Origin: Rhodobacteraceae bacterium WFHF2C18
GTDB taxonomy: Bacteria > Pseudomonadota > Alphaproteobacteria > Rhodobacterales > Rhodobacteraceae
Direction: 5' to 3'
Assembly: GCA_002166865.1 (NCBI GenBank)
Contig: NHTQ01000001.1
Coordinates: 124,001-188,000, forward strand
Length of the DNA stretch: 64,000 nt
Shown piece after piece: positions 8,667-17,137 of this stretch. Below the pieces are notes generated by a model. The model searched no databases and was not told the DNA's origin. It saw nothing but the letters and a program-made list of their open reading frames with translations. Each line of letters opens with the position of its first letter. Positions within the stretch are counted from its first letter, which is position 1. The position numbers and the translations under genes were made by a program.

Positions 8667-9557
8667 CTATTGGTTGCTGGTATCCGGGCGGACGCCCTCA
8701 CGCTGCAGGCGGTCGCGCAACACCTCGATTTCGACATCCAGATCGCTGCGGTCGTTGCCCAGCAGTTTCCTGGTGCGGGCGGCGAAATTCCCCTCCAGGT
8801 CGTCGAGCAGGGCGGTGAACTTCTCCTTGGCTTGCGGATCGCGCTGCCGGCTGTAGAGATCGGCGAACTTCTCGGTCGCGTCGCGCGCGCCGAGCAGATA
8901 AACGGAAAGATAGCGCCGCGCCGCGGTCAGGTCGCGGGGGTCCTCCTCGACGGTACGGAACAGGGCGCGGGCGGTTTCCTTGAAGCGGTCCACCCGCGCC
9001 TCGAGCGCGCGGTCGCCCGTCCGGCGGATCGCCTCGGTCATGTCGGCGAGGTGGTTTTCGGCCTCGTCCACCGCCCGGGCCACGCGGTCGTGCTGGAACC
9101 TTTCGACATCGTCCATGCCCTTGTCCTGCAGTGGATCCGCCCCGAAGGCCACGACATGCAGAACGGCTGCCGCCGCCCCGTAGAGCGCCGGCGCCACCAG
9201 GCCGGGCTCAACCCGCCATGCGGCGGCGGCCGTGCCAAGCCCCGTCGCGCCCGCGGCCAACAGCTTGCGGGGCAGGGCGGGCCGGCGTGCCACCTTCCGG
9301 GCGGCGTAGGCGGCCTCGGCGCGCAGCCCGTCGCGCAGCAGCCAGGCCCCCAGCGTCAGCAGCGCCGCCCCGGTAAGGCCGGCCGTCAGGCCGATCGCCC
9401 CGTCGTCCAGCGACAGGAAGACCAGCAGGGCAGGCGGCACGAAGAGGAGGTTGCAGCGCGCCCCCACGGGATCGACGCGGGCGCCCTCGTACAGTCCGCG
9501 CGCCTCCTCCTGGGTCTCGTGGTCAGGACTGAATTTGCCGCCGTAGCGTTGCGCCAT
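8667..9557 (-). CDS. XpaC-like membrane protein (TelA partner)
   Basis: 296-aa protein with about four hydrophobic segments in the N-terminal half (about 35-75 and 100-150) and a soluble helical C-terminal half containing the five-residue-spaced charged helices of the XpaC (5-bromo-4-chloroindolyl phosphate hydrolysis) family. Homologues of this family sit next to telA in many bacteria, and the same pairing is seen here with a 9-bp gap. Starts 3 bp after the stop of the small membrane protein gene. Probably an integral membrane component of the stress module; the catalytic role implied by the family name is doubtful. Confidence 0.75.
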   Translation of the reverse strand: MAQRYGGKFSPDHETQEEARGLYEGARVDPVGARCNLLFVPPALLVFLSLDDGAIGLTAGLTGAALLTLGAWLLRDGLRAEAAYAARKVARRPALPRKLLAAGATGLGTAAAAWRVEPGLVAPALYGAAAAVLHVVAFGADPLQDKGMDDVERFQHDRVARAVDEAENHLADMTEAIRRTGDRALEARVDRFKETARALFRTVEEDPRDLTAARRYLSVYLLGARDATEKFADLYSRQRDPQAKEKFTALLDDLEGNFAARTRKLLGNDRSDLDVEIEVLRDRLQREGVRPDTSNQ

Positions 9558-9560
9558 TCC

Positions 9561-9767
9561 CTAAAGTCCCCCGAGCCAGCCGGTGACGACGCCGACCAGC
9601 AGCACCAGCAATGCGATATAGGCGATGTTCTGCACGGTCGTTCCCGTCTCCAATTCACGGCCCGCCCGGTCCAGGCTACGCGTTGCAACCGCCAGCGCAG
9701 CCAGCGCGGCGATCAGGACGGCCGTGGCGATCACGACCAGCGCCAGGAACATCAGGAGCCTTGCCAT
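9561..9767 (-). CDS. Small two-span membrane protein at the head of the TelA operon
   Basis: 68-aa protein with two hydrophobic helices (about residues 3-27 and 46-66) joined by a polar loop with a charged Arg/Glu patch. I do not recognise a family. It is the first gene of the minus-strand operon leading to the XpaC-like, TelA, DUF2927 and SPFH genes, with only 3 bp before the next start, so it is very likely translated and functionally linked to them. Confidence 0.7.
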   Translation of the reverse strand: MARLLMFLALVVIATAVLIAALAALAVATRSLDRAGRELETGTTVQNIAYIALLVLLVGVVTGWLGGL

Positions 9768-9918
9768 GTCATCGGTCCTTTCCTGTCGGCAACATAGTCA
9801 TAGCCCGCGCCCCGTGCCAGTGCCGGCCGTCGCCGGCGCGCGGGAGTGGCGGCTCCAGGTCGGGGGTGCCCTTGCCATCGTCGTTTCGGTCCCCCCCTGT
9901 CGCCCATAACCCAGCCGG

Positions 9919-11007
9919 ATGACGAAAACAAAACGAAACGCGGCGGAGCCGGACGCCCCGGGGCGGGGAAATCCCGCTAAACCGCGCTGCATGACGCTTC
10001 GATCCTTCGTGCCAAAGGGGGCGGCCAGCTACCAGGTTGCCTATGACGGCCCGCCGCGGGACGTGTACTTCCTGCTGTTGCCCAAGCTCACCTTGCTGGC
10101 CTTCACCTCGGCGGTGGAGCCGCTGCGCGTGGCCAACCAGGTGGCGGGGCGCGAGCTATACCGCTGGTTCGTGATGACCGAGGACGGCGGGCCAGTCTTC
10201 TGTTCCTGCGGGGTGAACATCACACCCGATTCCGGCCTGTGCGACGTGCCGCGCGGGGCTCTGGCCTTCGTCTGCGCCGGTATCGAGCCGACCGAGACCG
10301 TGAGCGCCCGGGCGACCGCCTGGATCAGCCGGCAACGCGCCTTCGGCTGCACGGTGGGGGGCATCTGCACCGGGGCCTTCGCCCTGGCCCAGGCGGGGCT
10401 TCTGGAGGGGCGCCGCTTCACCCTGCACTGGGAGAACCAGCCGGCCTTTACCGAGAAATTCCTCGGGCTGGATCCCACCGGCGCCCTTTACGAGAACGAC
10501 CGCGGGCTGATCACCTGCGGCGGCGGCAGCGCGGCCACCGACATGATGCTCGACATCATCGAGACCGACCACGGCGCCAGCCTGGCCACCATCGTGGCGG
10601 ACATGTGCCTGCATTTCCGCGCCAACCAGCAGGAGGCGATGCAGAAATCCGCCTACTCCGTGGCGCTGAGCAGCCGCAACCAGCATCTGATCGCCGCCAT
10701 GCGCTACATGAACGACCACCTCGAGGCGCCTGCCGAGATTGCCGAGGTGGCCGCGCATGCGCGCATTTCGCGCCGGCAACTTGAGCGGTTGTTCACCACC
10801 CATGTCGGCACCACGCCTGCGCAATTCTACATGGATCTGCGGATCGCCCGCGCGCATGCCCTTCTGAACGAGACGGACATGACCGTGGCCGAGATCGCCG
10901 CCGCCACGGGCTTCAACAGCACGTCGCAGCTTGCCGCCCGCTTCCGCAAGCGGTTCGGCGCGGCGCCCCGGGCCTATCGCAAGAGCTGGGCGGCGCGGCG
11001 GGCCTAG
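9919..11007 (+). CDS. GlxA family transcriptional regulator (DJ-1/PfpI-like plus AraC HTH)
   Basis: 362-aa regulator with an N-terminal DJ-1/PfpI (class I glutamine amidotransferase-like) domain, about residues 45-215, and a C-terminal AraC-type double helix-turn-helix, about 255-355 (RISRRQLERLF and TGFNSTSQLAARFRKRFG). The nucleophile-elbow Cys is present in GGICTGAFALA, as in many GlxA/GbdR-like regulators of quaternary amine catabolism. A second ATG at 9991 would remove a basic, unconserved leader and is a possible true start. Divergent from the TelA operon (151-bp gap). Its stop TAG shares the CTAG at 11004-11007 with the stop of rluB on the other strand. Confidence 0.85.
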   Translation: MTKTKRNAAEPDAPGRGNPAKPRCMTLRSFVPKGAASYQVAYDGPPRDVYFLLLPKLTLLAFTSAVEPLRVANQVAGRELYRWFVMTEDGGPVFCSCGVNITPDSGLCDVPRGALAFVCAGIEPTETVSARATAWISRQRAFGCTVGGICTGAFALAQAGLLEGRRFTLHWENQPAFTEKFLGLDPTGALYENDRGLITCGGGSAATDMMLDIIETDHGASLATIVADMCLHFRANQQEAMQKSAYSVALSSRNQHLIAAMRYMNDHLEAPAEIAEVAAHARISRRQLERLFTTHVGTTPAQFYMDLRIARAHALLNETDMTVAEIAAATGFNSTSQLAARFRKRFGAAPRAYRKSWAARRA

Positions 11008-11801
11008 CCTTGCCCCCCGGGGCGGCGGCTGCGGCGGCTGCGGCGCGGTTTCTTGCCGGTTTCGGCCGGCTCTTCCAGACCCAGTTGATCGCGTACCACG
11101 CGCGGGCGCACCTCTTCCACCGCGCCTGGCTTGAGGTTGCCGAGCTGAAAGGGGCCATAGGAAGTGCGGATCAGTCGATTGACGCTGAGCCCCACGGCCT
11201 CCATCGCGCGCCGGACCTCGCGGTTGCGTCCCTCGCGCAGGCCGACGGTCACCCAAGCGTTGGCCCCCTGCTGACGATCGAGCGTGACGACCATCGGCTG
11301 GAAACTCTCGCCATCCACGGTCAGACCCTGCCGCAGGGGCTCGAAGGTGGCGTCATTGGGTCGGCCCTTCACGCGGACCCGGTACTTGCGCAGCCAGCCC
11401 GTGGTGGGCAGTTCCAGCCGGCGCTTGATCGCGCCGTCGTTCGTCAGCAGCAGCAAGCCTTCGGAATTGAGGTCCAGCCGGCCGACGCTCATCACCCGCG
11501 GCAGATCCTCGGGCAGATCGTCAAAGATGGTGGGCCGGCCCTGTTCGTCGCGCGTGGTGGTCACCAGCCCCGCCGGCTTGTGATAGAGCCAGAGCCGCGG
11601 CGGCTCGGGGGTGCCCAGTTCGCGCCCGTCCACGGTAACGCGGTCGGCCCGCGTCACGTTCAGCGCCGCCTTGTCGATCCGCTTGCCGTTGACGGTCACG
11701 CGGCCCGCCTCGATCAGCCGCTCGGCCTCGCGCCGGCTGGCCACGCCGGCGCGGGCGATGACCTTGGCGATGCGTTCGCCCTGGGGGGAGTTCTGCGTCA
11801 T
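11004..11801 (-). CDS. rluB: 23S rRNA pseudouridine synthase, RluB/RsuA family
   Basis: 265-aa enzyme isomerising a specific uridine in 23S rRNA. An S4 RNA-binding domain (about residues 10-60, with GVASRREAERLIEAGRVTVNG) precedes the catalytic domain with the RsuA-family motif GRLDLNSEGLLLLTNDG, which contains the active-site Asp, near residue 115. A basic Arg/Ser-rich tail follows. Start ATG at 11801. Converges on the GlxA-type gene with overlapping stops. RsuA or RluE cannot be fully excluded, but the S4-domain layout and basic tail fit RluB best. Confidence 0.88.
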   Translation of the reverse strand: MTQNSPQGERIAKVIARAGVASRREAERLIEAGRVTVNGKRIDKAALNVTRADRVTVDGRELGTPEPPRLWLYHKPAGLVTTTRDEQGRPTIFDDLPEDLPRVMSVGRLDLNSEGLLLLTNDGAIKRRLELPTTGWLRKYRVRVKGRPNDATFEPLRQGLTVDGESFQPMVVTLDRQQGANAWVTVGLREGRNREVRRAMEAVGLSVNRLIRTSYGPFQLGNLKPGAVEEVRPRVVRDQLGLEEPAETGKKPRRSRRSRRPGGQG

Positions 11802-11862
11802 GCAGGCGCCATAGCGCATCGCCGGGGCTTGCGGAAGCGCAGATCGCACGGCAGGAGAGGGC

Positions 11863-12324
11863 ATGACCTTCACCAGCCACATGCAGACCGCCTTGGAAGA
11901 GGCGCGCGCAGCCGCAGCGCGCGGCGAAGTGCCTGTCGGGGCGGTCGTCGTCGATCCGGAGGGGCGTGTCGTGGCGCGCGCGGGCAACCGCACCCGCGCG
12001 CTGTGCGATCCAACCGCCCATGCCGAGATCCTGGCGATCCGCGCGGCCTGCGCCGCGGCGGGCAGCGAACGGCTGCCGGGGCATGCCGTTTACGTTACGC
12101 TGGAGCCCTGCGCGATGTGCGCCACGGCGATCTCCGCCGCCCGCATCGCGCGGCTGTATTTCGGGGCGGCGGATCCCAAGTCGGGCGGGGTGGGGCACGG
12201 GGCACGGGTCTTCACCCATCCGCAATGCCATCACGCGCCCGAGGTCTACGACGGGATCGACGCTGCCGCGGCCGAGGCGCTGCTGAAGGAGTTCTTCGCC
12301 GATCGGCGATCCGGGGGCGCGTAG
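11863..12324 (+). CDS. tadA: tRNA-specific adenosine deaminase
   Basis: 153-aa zinc deaminase converting A34 to inosine in tRNA-Arg(ACG). The CDA signature is complete: His53-Ala-Glu55 (HAE, zinc ligand and proton shuttle) and Cys83/Cys86 in PCAMC. Located divergently from rluB with 61 bp between starts, a pairing common in Rhodobacteraceae. The C-terminus fits the short TadA form. Confidence 0.95.
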   Translation: MTFTSHMQTALEEARAAAARGEVPVGAVVVDPEGRVVARAGNRTRALCDPTAHAEILAIRAACAAAGSERLPGHAVYVTLEPCAMCATAISAARIARLYFGAADPKSGGVGHGARVFTHPQCHHAPEVYDGIDAAAAEALLKEFFADRRSGGA

Positions 12325-12347
12325 GCCCGCGCCCCCGCCGGGTACCG

Positions 12348-13040
12348 TCAGACCTCGATCGGGGCCATGACCTCGGGCTCGATCACGTCGACTCCGGGCA
12401 GGGCCTTTGCCAGTTCCTCGGCAGATTGTTCCAGGAAATCGAAGGTCCTGTAGTGGCAGGGGATCACGGTCTTGAAGTCGAAGAACGTCTTGGCGGCATA
12501 GGCGGCGCGGCGCATGTCCATCGTGAAGTGGCCGCCGGCGCAGAGAATGCCGATGTCGGGGCTGTGCAGGTCGTTGAAGATCTTCATGTCCGCCATGACG
12601 TCGGTATCGCCCGACAAATAGATCGTGTGCCCCTCGCCGGCGATCATGAAGCCGCACTCGGTGCCGGGCACCACCGGCCCCTGATCGGTGGCGAAGCTGG
12701 TGGAATGGACCGCGTGCACCATGGTCACGCGGGGCCCGCCCAGGTCGACCGTGCCGCCCTTGTTGAAGCCGATGGTTTCCAGTTCCTTGTGCTCCTCCCA
12801 GTGCGCCATCAGGTCGAACTGGCCGACCACCGGGATCCCGTGTTCGCGCGCGATCGGCATCACGTCCTGCACGTGGTCGAAATGCGCGTGGGTCAGCAGG
12901 ATGTGGGTGGCGCCCGCGACGGCAGCCTGGTGGCTGTCTTCGGGCAGCATGGGGTTGCCTTTCAGCCAGGGGTCAACCAGCAGGACCTGGCCCTCGATCT
13001 CGATGCGGAACGATGCGTGACCCAACCATGTGATTTTCAT
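12348..13040 (-). CDS. UPF0173-type metal-dependent hydrolase (metallo-beta-lactamase fold)
   Basis: 230-aa protein of the UPF0173 branch of the metallo-beta-lactamase superfamily. Metal-binding motif THAHFDHVQD (HxHxDH) is near residues 51-60, with further His ligands in HSTS and at CHYRTF near the C-terminus. No signal peptide, so cytoplasmic. Homologues are widespread, but no substrate is established. Converges on tadA and is divergent from the ceramidase-like gene. Confidence 0.85.
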   Translation of the reverse strand: MKITWLGHASFRIEIEGQVLLVDPWLKGNPMLPEDSHQAAVAGATHILLTHAHFDHVQDVMPIAREHGIPVVGQFDLMAHWEEHKELETIGFNKGGTVDLGGPRVTMVHAVHSTSFATDQGPVVPGTECGFMIAGEGHTIYLSGDTDVMADMKIFNDLHSPDIGILCAGGHFTMDMRRAAYAAKTFFDFKTVIPCHYRTFDFLEQSAEELAKALPGVDVIEPEVMAPIEV

Positions 13041-13098
13041 GTCGCTCTCCCTAGGTTTTGCGGTGAGCCTAACAGGATGACAGCGGGAGAAAAGAGTT

Positions 13099-13761
13099 AT
13101 GGACTGGACGCGCGCGGTGGACGCCTACTGCGAAAGGATGCATGCGGGCGTCTGGGCCGAGCCCGTCAACGCCCTGACCAACGTGGCCTTTCTGGTCGCG
13201 GCGGGGATCATGTGGCACCGTTTGCGGGGGCAAAGCCTGCCGGTGGCGCGGTTGCTGGTCGTCATCCTGGCGCTGATCGGGCTGGGAAGCCTGCTGTTCC
13301 ACACCTTCGCCCAAGCCTGGGCGGGCCTGGCCGACGTGGTGCCGATCCTGGCCTTCGTTGTGGTCTACATCTATGCCGCGAACCGGGGGTTCTGGCGGCT
13401 CAAGCCCCTGTGGGCGGCCGCGGCGTCCGGCCTGTCGCTGGTGGTCTGCGCGGCCCTCGTGCCGCTCTTGGCGCTTGTTCCGCTTTTGGGGGCCTCGGCC
13501 GGCTACCTGCCGTTGCCGCTGCTGATCGGCGGCTATGCCCTTGCGCTGCGCCAACGCGTACCGGAAACCGCCCGGGGCCTGGCGATCGGCGCCGGGATCC
13601 TGGCCTTGTCGCTGCTGTTGCGCAGCCTGGATGGTCCGCTCTGCGATGTCGTTCCCCTTGGCACGCACTTCGGCTGGCATTTGCTCAATGCCGTCATGCT
13701 GGGCTGGATGATCGAGGTCTATCGCCGCCACATGCTTGCGCCGTCCCGGCGCGGGCGCTAA
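13099..13761 (+). CDS. CREST superfamily membrane hydrolase, alkaline-ceramidase-like
   Basis: 220-aa integral membrane protein with about seven hydrophobic segments. The putative active-site residues follow alkaline ceramidase spacing: Ser64-X3-His68, Asp79 eleven residues later, and the C-terminal pair His190/His194 (GTHFGWH). Glu12 and Glu21, near Asn24, could form part of a calcium site. This matches the S-H-D-H-H zinc centre known for human ACER3, so amide hydrolysis of ceramide-like or ornithine-type lipids is plausible; the substrate is unknown. Start ATG 13099 follows GGAGAAAAGAG. It is 32 bp upstream of gatC in the same direction. Confidence 0.8.
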   Translation: MDWTRAVDAYCERMHAGVWAEPVNALTNVAFLVAAGIMWHRLRGQSLPVARLLVVILALIGLGSLLFHTFAQAWAGLADVVPILAFVVVYIYAANRGFWRLKPLWAAAASGLSLVVCAALVPLLALVPLLGASAGYLPLPLLIGGYALALRQRVPETARGLAIGAGILALSLLLRSLDGPLCDVVPLGTHFGWHLLNAVMLGWMIEVYRRHMLAPSRRGR

Positions 13762-13793
13762 ACGCGGAACGGAATTTCAACGGAGATCAGGCG

Positions 13794-14081
13794 ATGTCGA
13801 TTGATCTGGAGATGGCCGCGCGCGTGGCGAAACTGGCGCGCATCCGCGTCGAGGAGGAGGAACTGCCCGCGCTTGCGGCGGAGTTCAACACCATTCTGGG
13901 CTTCATCGACGAGCTGCGCGAGGTGGACGTGGAGAATGTCGCGCCCATGGTCAGCGTCACGCCGATGCGGCTGAAGCGCCGCGATGATGTCGTGACCGAA
14001 GGCCGGATGCCCGAGAAGGTCCTTTCGAACGCCCCCGATGCCCGCGAGGGATTCTTCGCCGTGCCGAAGGTGCTCGAGTGA
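13794..14081 (+). CDS. gatC: Asp/Glu-tRNA(Asn/Gln) amidotransferase subunit C
   Basis: 95-aa small subunit stabilising the GatA-GatB complex that converts misacylated Glu-tRNA(Gln) or Asp-tRNA(Asn) to the amidated forms. It shows the typical N-terminal helix ([13 protein letters not shown]), the [19 protein letters not shown] region and the terminal segment ending in FFAVPKVLE. Its TGA overlaps the gatA ATG (TGATG at 14079-14083), so the two are translationally coupled. gatB is not adjacent in this window. Confidence 0.95.
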   Translation: MSIDLEMAARVAKLARIRVEEEELPALAAEFNTILGFIDELREVDVENVAPMVSVTPMRLKRRDDVVTEGRMPEKVLSNAPDAREGFFAVPKVLE

Positions 14082-15562
14082 TGAGCGAACTGAGCGAACT
14101 GACGATCGCCGCCGCGCGCGATGCCCTGCGCAAGGGTGAGGTGACCAGCGTGGACCTGACCGAGGCCTGCCTGGCTGCGGCCGAGGGCGCGGGCGCGCTG
14201 AACGCCTTCGTGCGCCATACCCCGGAAATGGCGGTGGAACAGGCGAGGGCCGCCGATGCCCGCATTCAAGCGGGGGAGGCGCCGGCCATGTGCGGGATCC
14301 CGCTGGGGATCAAGGACCTGTTCTGCACCAAGGGCGTTGCCAGCCAGGCGGCGAGCCGTATCCTCGACGGCTTCGCGCCGGAATACGAATCCACCGTCAC
14401 GCAGAAGCTTTTCGACGCCGGCGCGGTGATGCTGGGCAAGCTCAACATGGACGAATTCGCCATGGGCTCGTCCAATGAGCATTCCGTCTACGGCGAGGCG
14501 GTGAACCCCTGGAAGGTGGATGACCGCCGCCTGACGCCCGGCGGGTCCTCGGGTGGGTCGGCGGCGGCGGTCGCCGCGGATCTGTGCCTCGGTGCGACGG
14601 GCACGGATACCGGCGGGTCGATTCGCCAGCCCGCGGCCTTCACCGGCATCACCGGGGTGAAGCCCACCTACGGGCGGTGTTCGCGTTGGGGCATCGTCGC
14701 CTTCGCCTCCTCGCTCGACCAGGCGGGACCGATGACGAAGTCCGTGCGCGACGCGGCGATAATGCTCGGGGCCATGTGCGGCCACGATCCCAAGGACTCC
14801 ACCAGCGCCGACCTGCCCGTGCCGGATTTCGAGGCCATGCTTACCGGCGACATCGCGGGCAAGGTTATCGGTATTCCCAGCGAATACCGGGTCGCCGGCA
14901 TGCCCGCCGAGATCGAGACGCTCTGGGCCGACGGCATCGAGATGCTGAAGGCGGCCGGCGCCGAGGTGCGCGACATCAGCCTGCCGCACACCAAGTACGC
15001 GCTGCCCGCCTACTACGTGATCGCGCCGGCGGAGGCGTCCTCGAACCTGGCACGTTACGACGGGGTCCGCTACGGTCACCGCGCGCAGCTGGAACAGGGT
15101 GACGGCATCGTCGAGATGTACGAGAAGACGCGCGCCGAGGGCTTCGGGGCCGAGGTCAAGCGCCGGGTCATGGTGGGCACCTATGTGCTGTCGGCGGGGT
15201 TCTATGACGCCTATTACAACCATGCCCGGAAGGTCCGCACCCTGATCAAGCGGGATTTCGAGGCGGTGTTCGAGGCGGGTGTCGACGCCATTCTGACGCC
15301 CGCCACGCCATCGTCCGCCTTCGGTCTGGGCGAGGTGAGCGACGAGGATCCCGTGCAGATGTACCTCAACGATGTCTTTACCGTTCCGGTGAACCTCGCG
15401 GGGTTGCCCGGGGTCAGTGTCCCGGCGGGTCTGGACAAGCAGGGCCTGCCCCTCGGGCTGCAGTTGATCGGCCGGCCCTGGGAAGAGGGCGACCTGCTGA
15501 ATACCGCCTACGCGCTGGAAAGTGCTGCCGGCTTTGTGGAAAAGCCGGGGAAATGGTGGTAG
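14081..15562 (+). CDS. gatA: Asp/Glu-tRNA(Asn/Gln) amidotransferase subunit A
   Basis: 493-aa glutaminase subunit supplying ammonia to GatB. The amidase-signature triad is intact: Lys78 (GIKDLF), cis-Ser156 in GGSSGGS and Ser180 in TDTGGSIRQ. Spacing of the triad agrees with other GatA enzymes. The ATG at 14081 overlaps the gatC stop; an in-frame GTG at 14078 would add only one residue. The gene is of standard length. The next gene, a lipoprotein, starts 33 bp downstream and may be co-transcribed. Confidence 0.96.
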   Translation: MSELSELTIAAARDALRKGEVTSVDLTEACLAAAEGAGALNAFVRHTPEMAVEQARAADARIQAGEAPAMCGIPLGIKDLFCTKGVASQAASRILDGFAPEYESTVTQKLFDAGAVMLGKLNMDEFAMGSSNEHSVYGEAVNPWKVDDRRLTPGGSSGGSAAAVAADLCLGATGTDTGGSIRQPAAFTGITGVKPTYGRCSRWGIVAFASSLDQAGPMTKSVRDAAIMLGAMCGHDPKDSTSADLPVPDFEAMLTGDIAGKVIGIPSEYRVAGMPAEIETLWADGIEMLKAAGAEVRDISLPHTKYALPAYYVIAPAEASSNLARYDGVRYGHRAQLEQGDGIVEMYEKTRAEGFGAEVKRRVMVGTYVLSAGFYDAYYNHARKVRTLIKRDFEAVFEAGVDAILTPATPSSAFGLGEVSDEDPVQMYLNDVFTVPVNLAGLPGVSVPAGLDKQGLPLGLQLIGRPWEEGDLLNTAYALESAAGFVEKPGKWW

Positions 15563-15595
15563 AAGGCGGCCTCGACGGGACGTCGCAACGATAAG

Positions 15596-16402
15596 ATGGC
15601 AGGATATCGGCAGATGCGGTTGTTACTTTGCGCGGTTGGCTTGACCGCTGTCGCGGCCTGCGCACCCCGCGTGCCGGACAGCGCCGCGGGCGTGGGGTTC
15701 GGGGATTACGGTTCTTACCAGGCCGAGAAGGAGGCGCGCGCCGCGGAGCTCGCGGGAACGGCCGTCCCCGGTCCGGATGCCGTGTCGCAGGAACCGCTTG
15801 ATGCAACCGGGGATGCCTTCGGCCAGTCGCAAGAGGCGACGCCAGAGCAATCCCAAGCAGACCGGACGGCGATGGACCCGGAGGCCGCGGAAGCCGCCGA
15901 GGTCGCGGCCGAGGCCCGGGCGACGCTGGAAGAGACGGCACAGGACTCCGGGGTCGAACCGGTGCAGGCCAGCCCCTCGAACCCGCCGCCCGAGACCGTC
16001 ACGACGCCGGGAGGGATCTCGGCCGAGAACGATTTCGAGGCCGTCGGCGAGGAACGCTCGATCGAGGCGGACGCCCGGCTGATCGAACGCAACCGCGAGC
16101 GCTACCAGGTGATCGAGCCAGAGGCGCTGCCGCCGCGCCCTGGCGGCGGCGGGCCGAACATCGTGGCCTACGCCCTGCAGAGCCAGCACCCGCCCGGTAC
16201 CCAGCTCTACACCCGCATCGGCTTCAACAAGCAGGCGCGCTTCGAGCGCAACTGCGCCAAGTATCCGTCGGCCGACAAGGCGCAGGAGGATTTCCTGAAG
16301 CAGGGCGGGCCGCAGCGCGACCGCCTGGGGCTGGACCCCGATGGAGATGGATACGCCTGCGGCTGGGATCCGCGTCCCTTCCGCCGGGCCGTTCAGGGCT
16401 GA
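15596..16402 (+). CDS. Lipoprotein with C-terminal Excalibur-like calcium-binding motif
   Basis: 268-aa exported protein. The N-terminus is a lipoprotein signal (hydrophobic 8-21, lipobox VAAC with Cys22); an internal ATG at 15614 would also give a signal peptide. Residues about 30-180 are low-complexity, Ala/Glu/Pro-rich and probably disordered. The last 90 residues form a compact domain ending in DPDGDGYACGW, which resembles the Excalibur (DxDxDGxxCE) calcium-binding motif. It is followed 1 bp later by a cell-wall amidase gene, so a role at the peptidoglycan is likely. I know no assigned function for this family. Confidence 0.75.
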   Translation: MAGYRQMRLLLCAVGLTAVAACAPRVPDSAAGVGFGDYGSYQAEKEARAAELAGTAVPGPDAVSQEPLDATGDAFGQSQEATPEQSQADRTAMDPEAAEAAEVAAEARATLEETAQDSGVEPVQASPSNPPPETVTTPGGISAENDFEAVGEERSIEADARLIERNRERYQVIEPEALPPRPGGGGPNIVAYALQSQHPPGTQLYTRIGFNKQARFERNCAKYPSADKAQEDFLKQGGPQRDRLGLDPDGDGYACGWDPRPFRRAVQG

Positions 16403-16403
16403 C

Positions 16404-17081
16404 GTGCGCGGGCCCGTGGCCCAGTGGCGGCCTTCGCCCAACCAGGGCCCGCGCCGCGGAAACGCGCGGCCCCGCCTGATCGTGCTGCACTACACCGCGA
16501 TGGAAAGCGCCGGGGCAGCGCTGGACCGGCTCTGCGATCCGCGGTCGGAGGTCTCGGCGCATTACCTGATCGGCGCCTCCGGGCAGCTATGGCAGCTCGT
16601 CGCCGAGGACCGCCGCGCCTGGCACGCCGGCGCGGGGAGTTGGGGCGGCGCGGACGATGTCAATTCCCGGTCGATCGGAGTCGAATTGGCAAATACCGGC
16701 ACGCACCCCTTTCCCGAACCGCAGATGATCGCGTTGGAGACGCTCCTGGGGGGCATCATGGATCGCTGGAAAATCCGGCCCGAGGGGGTGATCGGCCATG
16801 CCGACATGGCTCCCACGCGAAAGGCCGATCCCGGCCCCCGATTTGATTGGCAAAGGCTTGCGCGGCAGGGTCTGAGCGTCTGGCCCGAAGCAGCGGCCGC
16901 AGAGGGCCAGGGTGATTTCGCCGCCTCGGCCGCGCGTTTCGGGTACCCTACGGAGGACGCGGCTTCGGTGCTGCGCGCCTTTCGTGACCGTTTCCGCCCC
17001 GGCGCCAAGGGGCCGGAAAGTGCCGCGGACCGCCGCCTACTGGCCGATCTCGCGGCGCGCTACCCGGCGGGCCATTGTTGA
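16404..17081 (+). CDS. N-acetylmuramoyl-L-alanine amidase (amidase_2, AmiD-like)
   Basis: 225-aa zinc amidase cleaving the muramoyl-L-alanine bond of peptidoglycan or of recycled muropeptides. Zinc ligands are His29 (VLHYTAM), His132 and Asp142 (GHADMAPTRKADPGP), with the 10-residue His-Asp spacing seen in AmiD. No signal peptide is visible, unlike E. coli AmiD, so it may act in the cytoplasm on anhydro-muropeptides like AmpD, or the start may be wrong. The GTG at 16404, 1 bp after the lipoprotein stop, was chosen; an in-frame ATG at 16341 would overlap the upstream gene by 62 bp. Confidence 0.85.
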   Translation: MRGPVAQWRPSPNQGPRRGNARPRLIVLHYTAMESAGAALDRLCDPRSEVSAHYLIGASGQLWQLVAEDRRAWHAGAGSWGGADDVNSRSIGVELANTGTHPFPEPQMIALETLLGGIMDRWKIRPEGVIGHADMAPTRKADPGPRFDWQRLARQGLSVWPEAAAAEGQGDFAASAARFGYPTEDAASVLRAFRDRFRPGAKGPESAADRRLLADLAARYPAGHC

Positions 17082-17102
17082 GCGCCGCGCGGGACGGCCG
17101 AC

Positions 17103-17131
17103 TTGACCCCGTTTGACTGGCTGACTATGTG
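17103..17131 (+). promoter_or_regulatory. Sigma-70-type promoter of rnpB
   Basis: TTGACC (17103-17108) and TATGTG (17126-17131) are separated by exactly 17 bp. The start expected about 7 bp downstream coincides with the first base of the P1 helix of RNase P RNA at 17138. Confidence 0.75.
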
Positions 17132-17137
17132 CAACAT

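Noticed and set aside
11010..14081. Plus-strand open frame of about 1020 codons ending in gatC
   Set aside because: Runs antisense through rluB and the UPF0173 hydrolase and out of frame through tadA; only the last 95 codons (gatC, from ATG 13794) are real.
16341..16403. ATG at 16341 as amidase start
   Set aside because: It would overlap the lipoprotein gene by 62 bp and add unconserved residues; GTG 16404 directly after the stop is more economical, though not proven.
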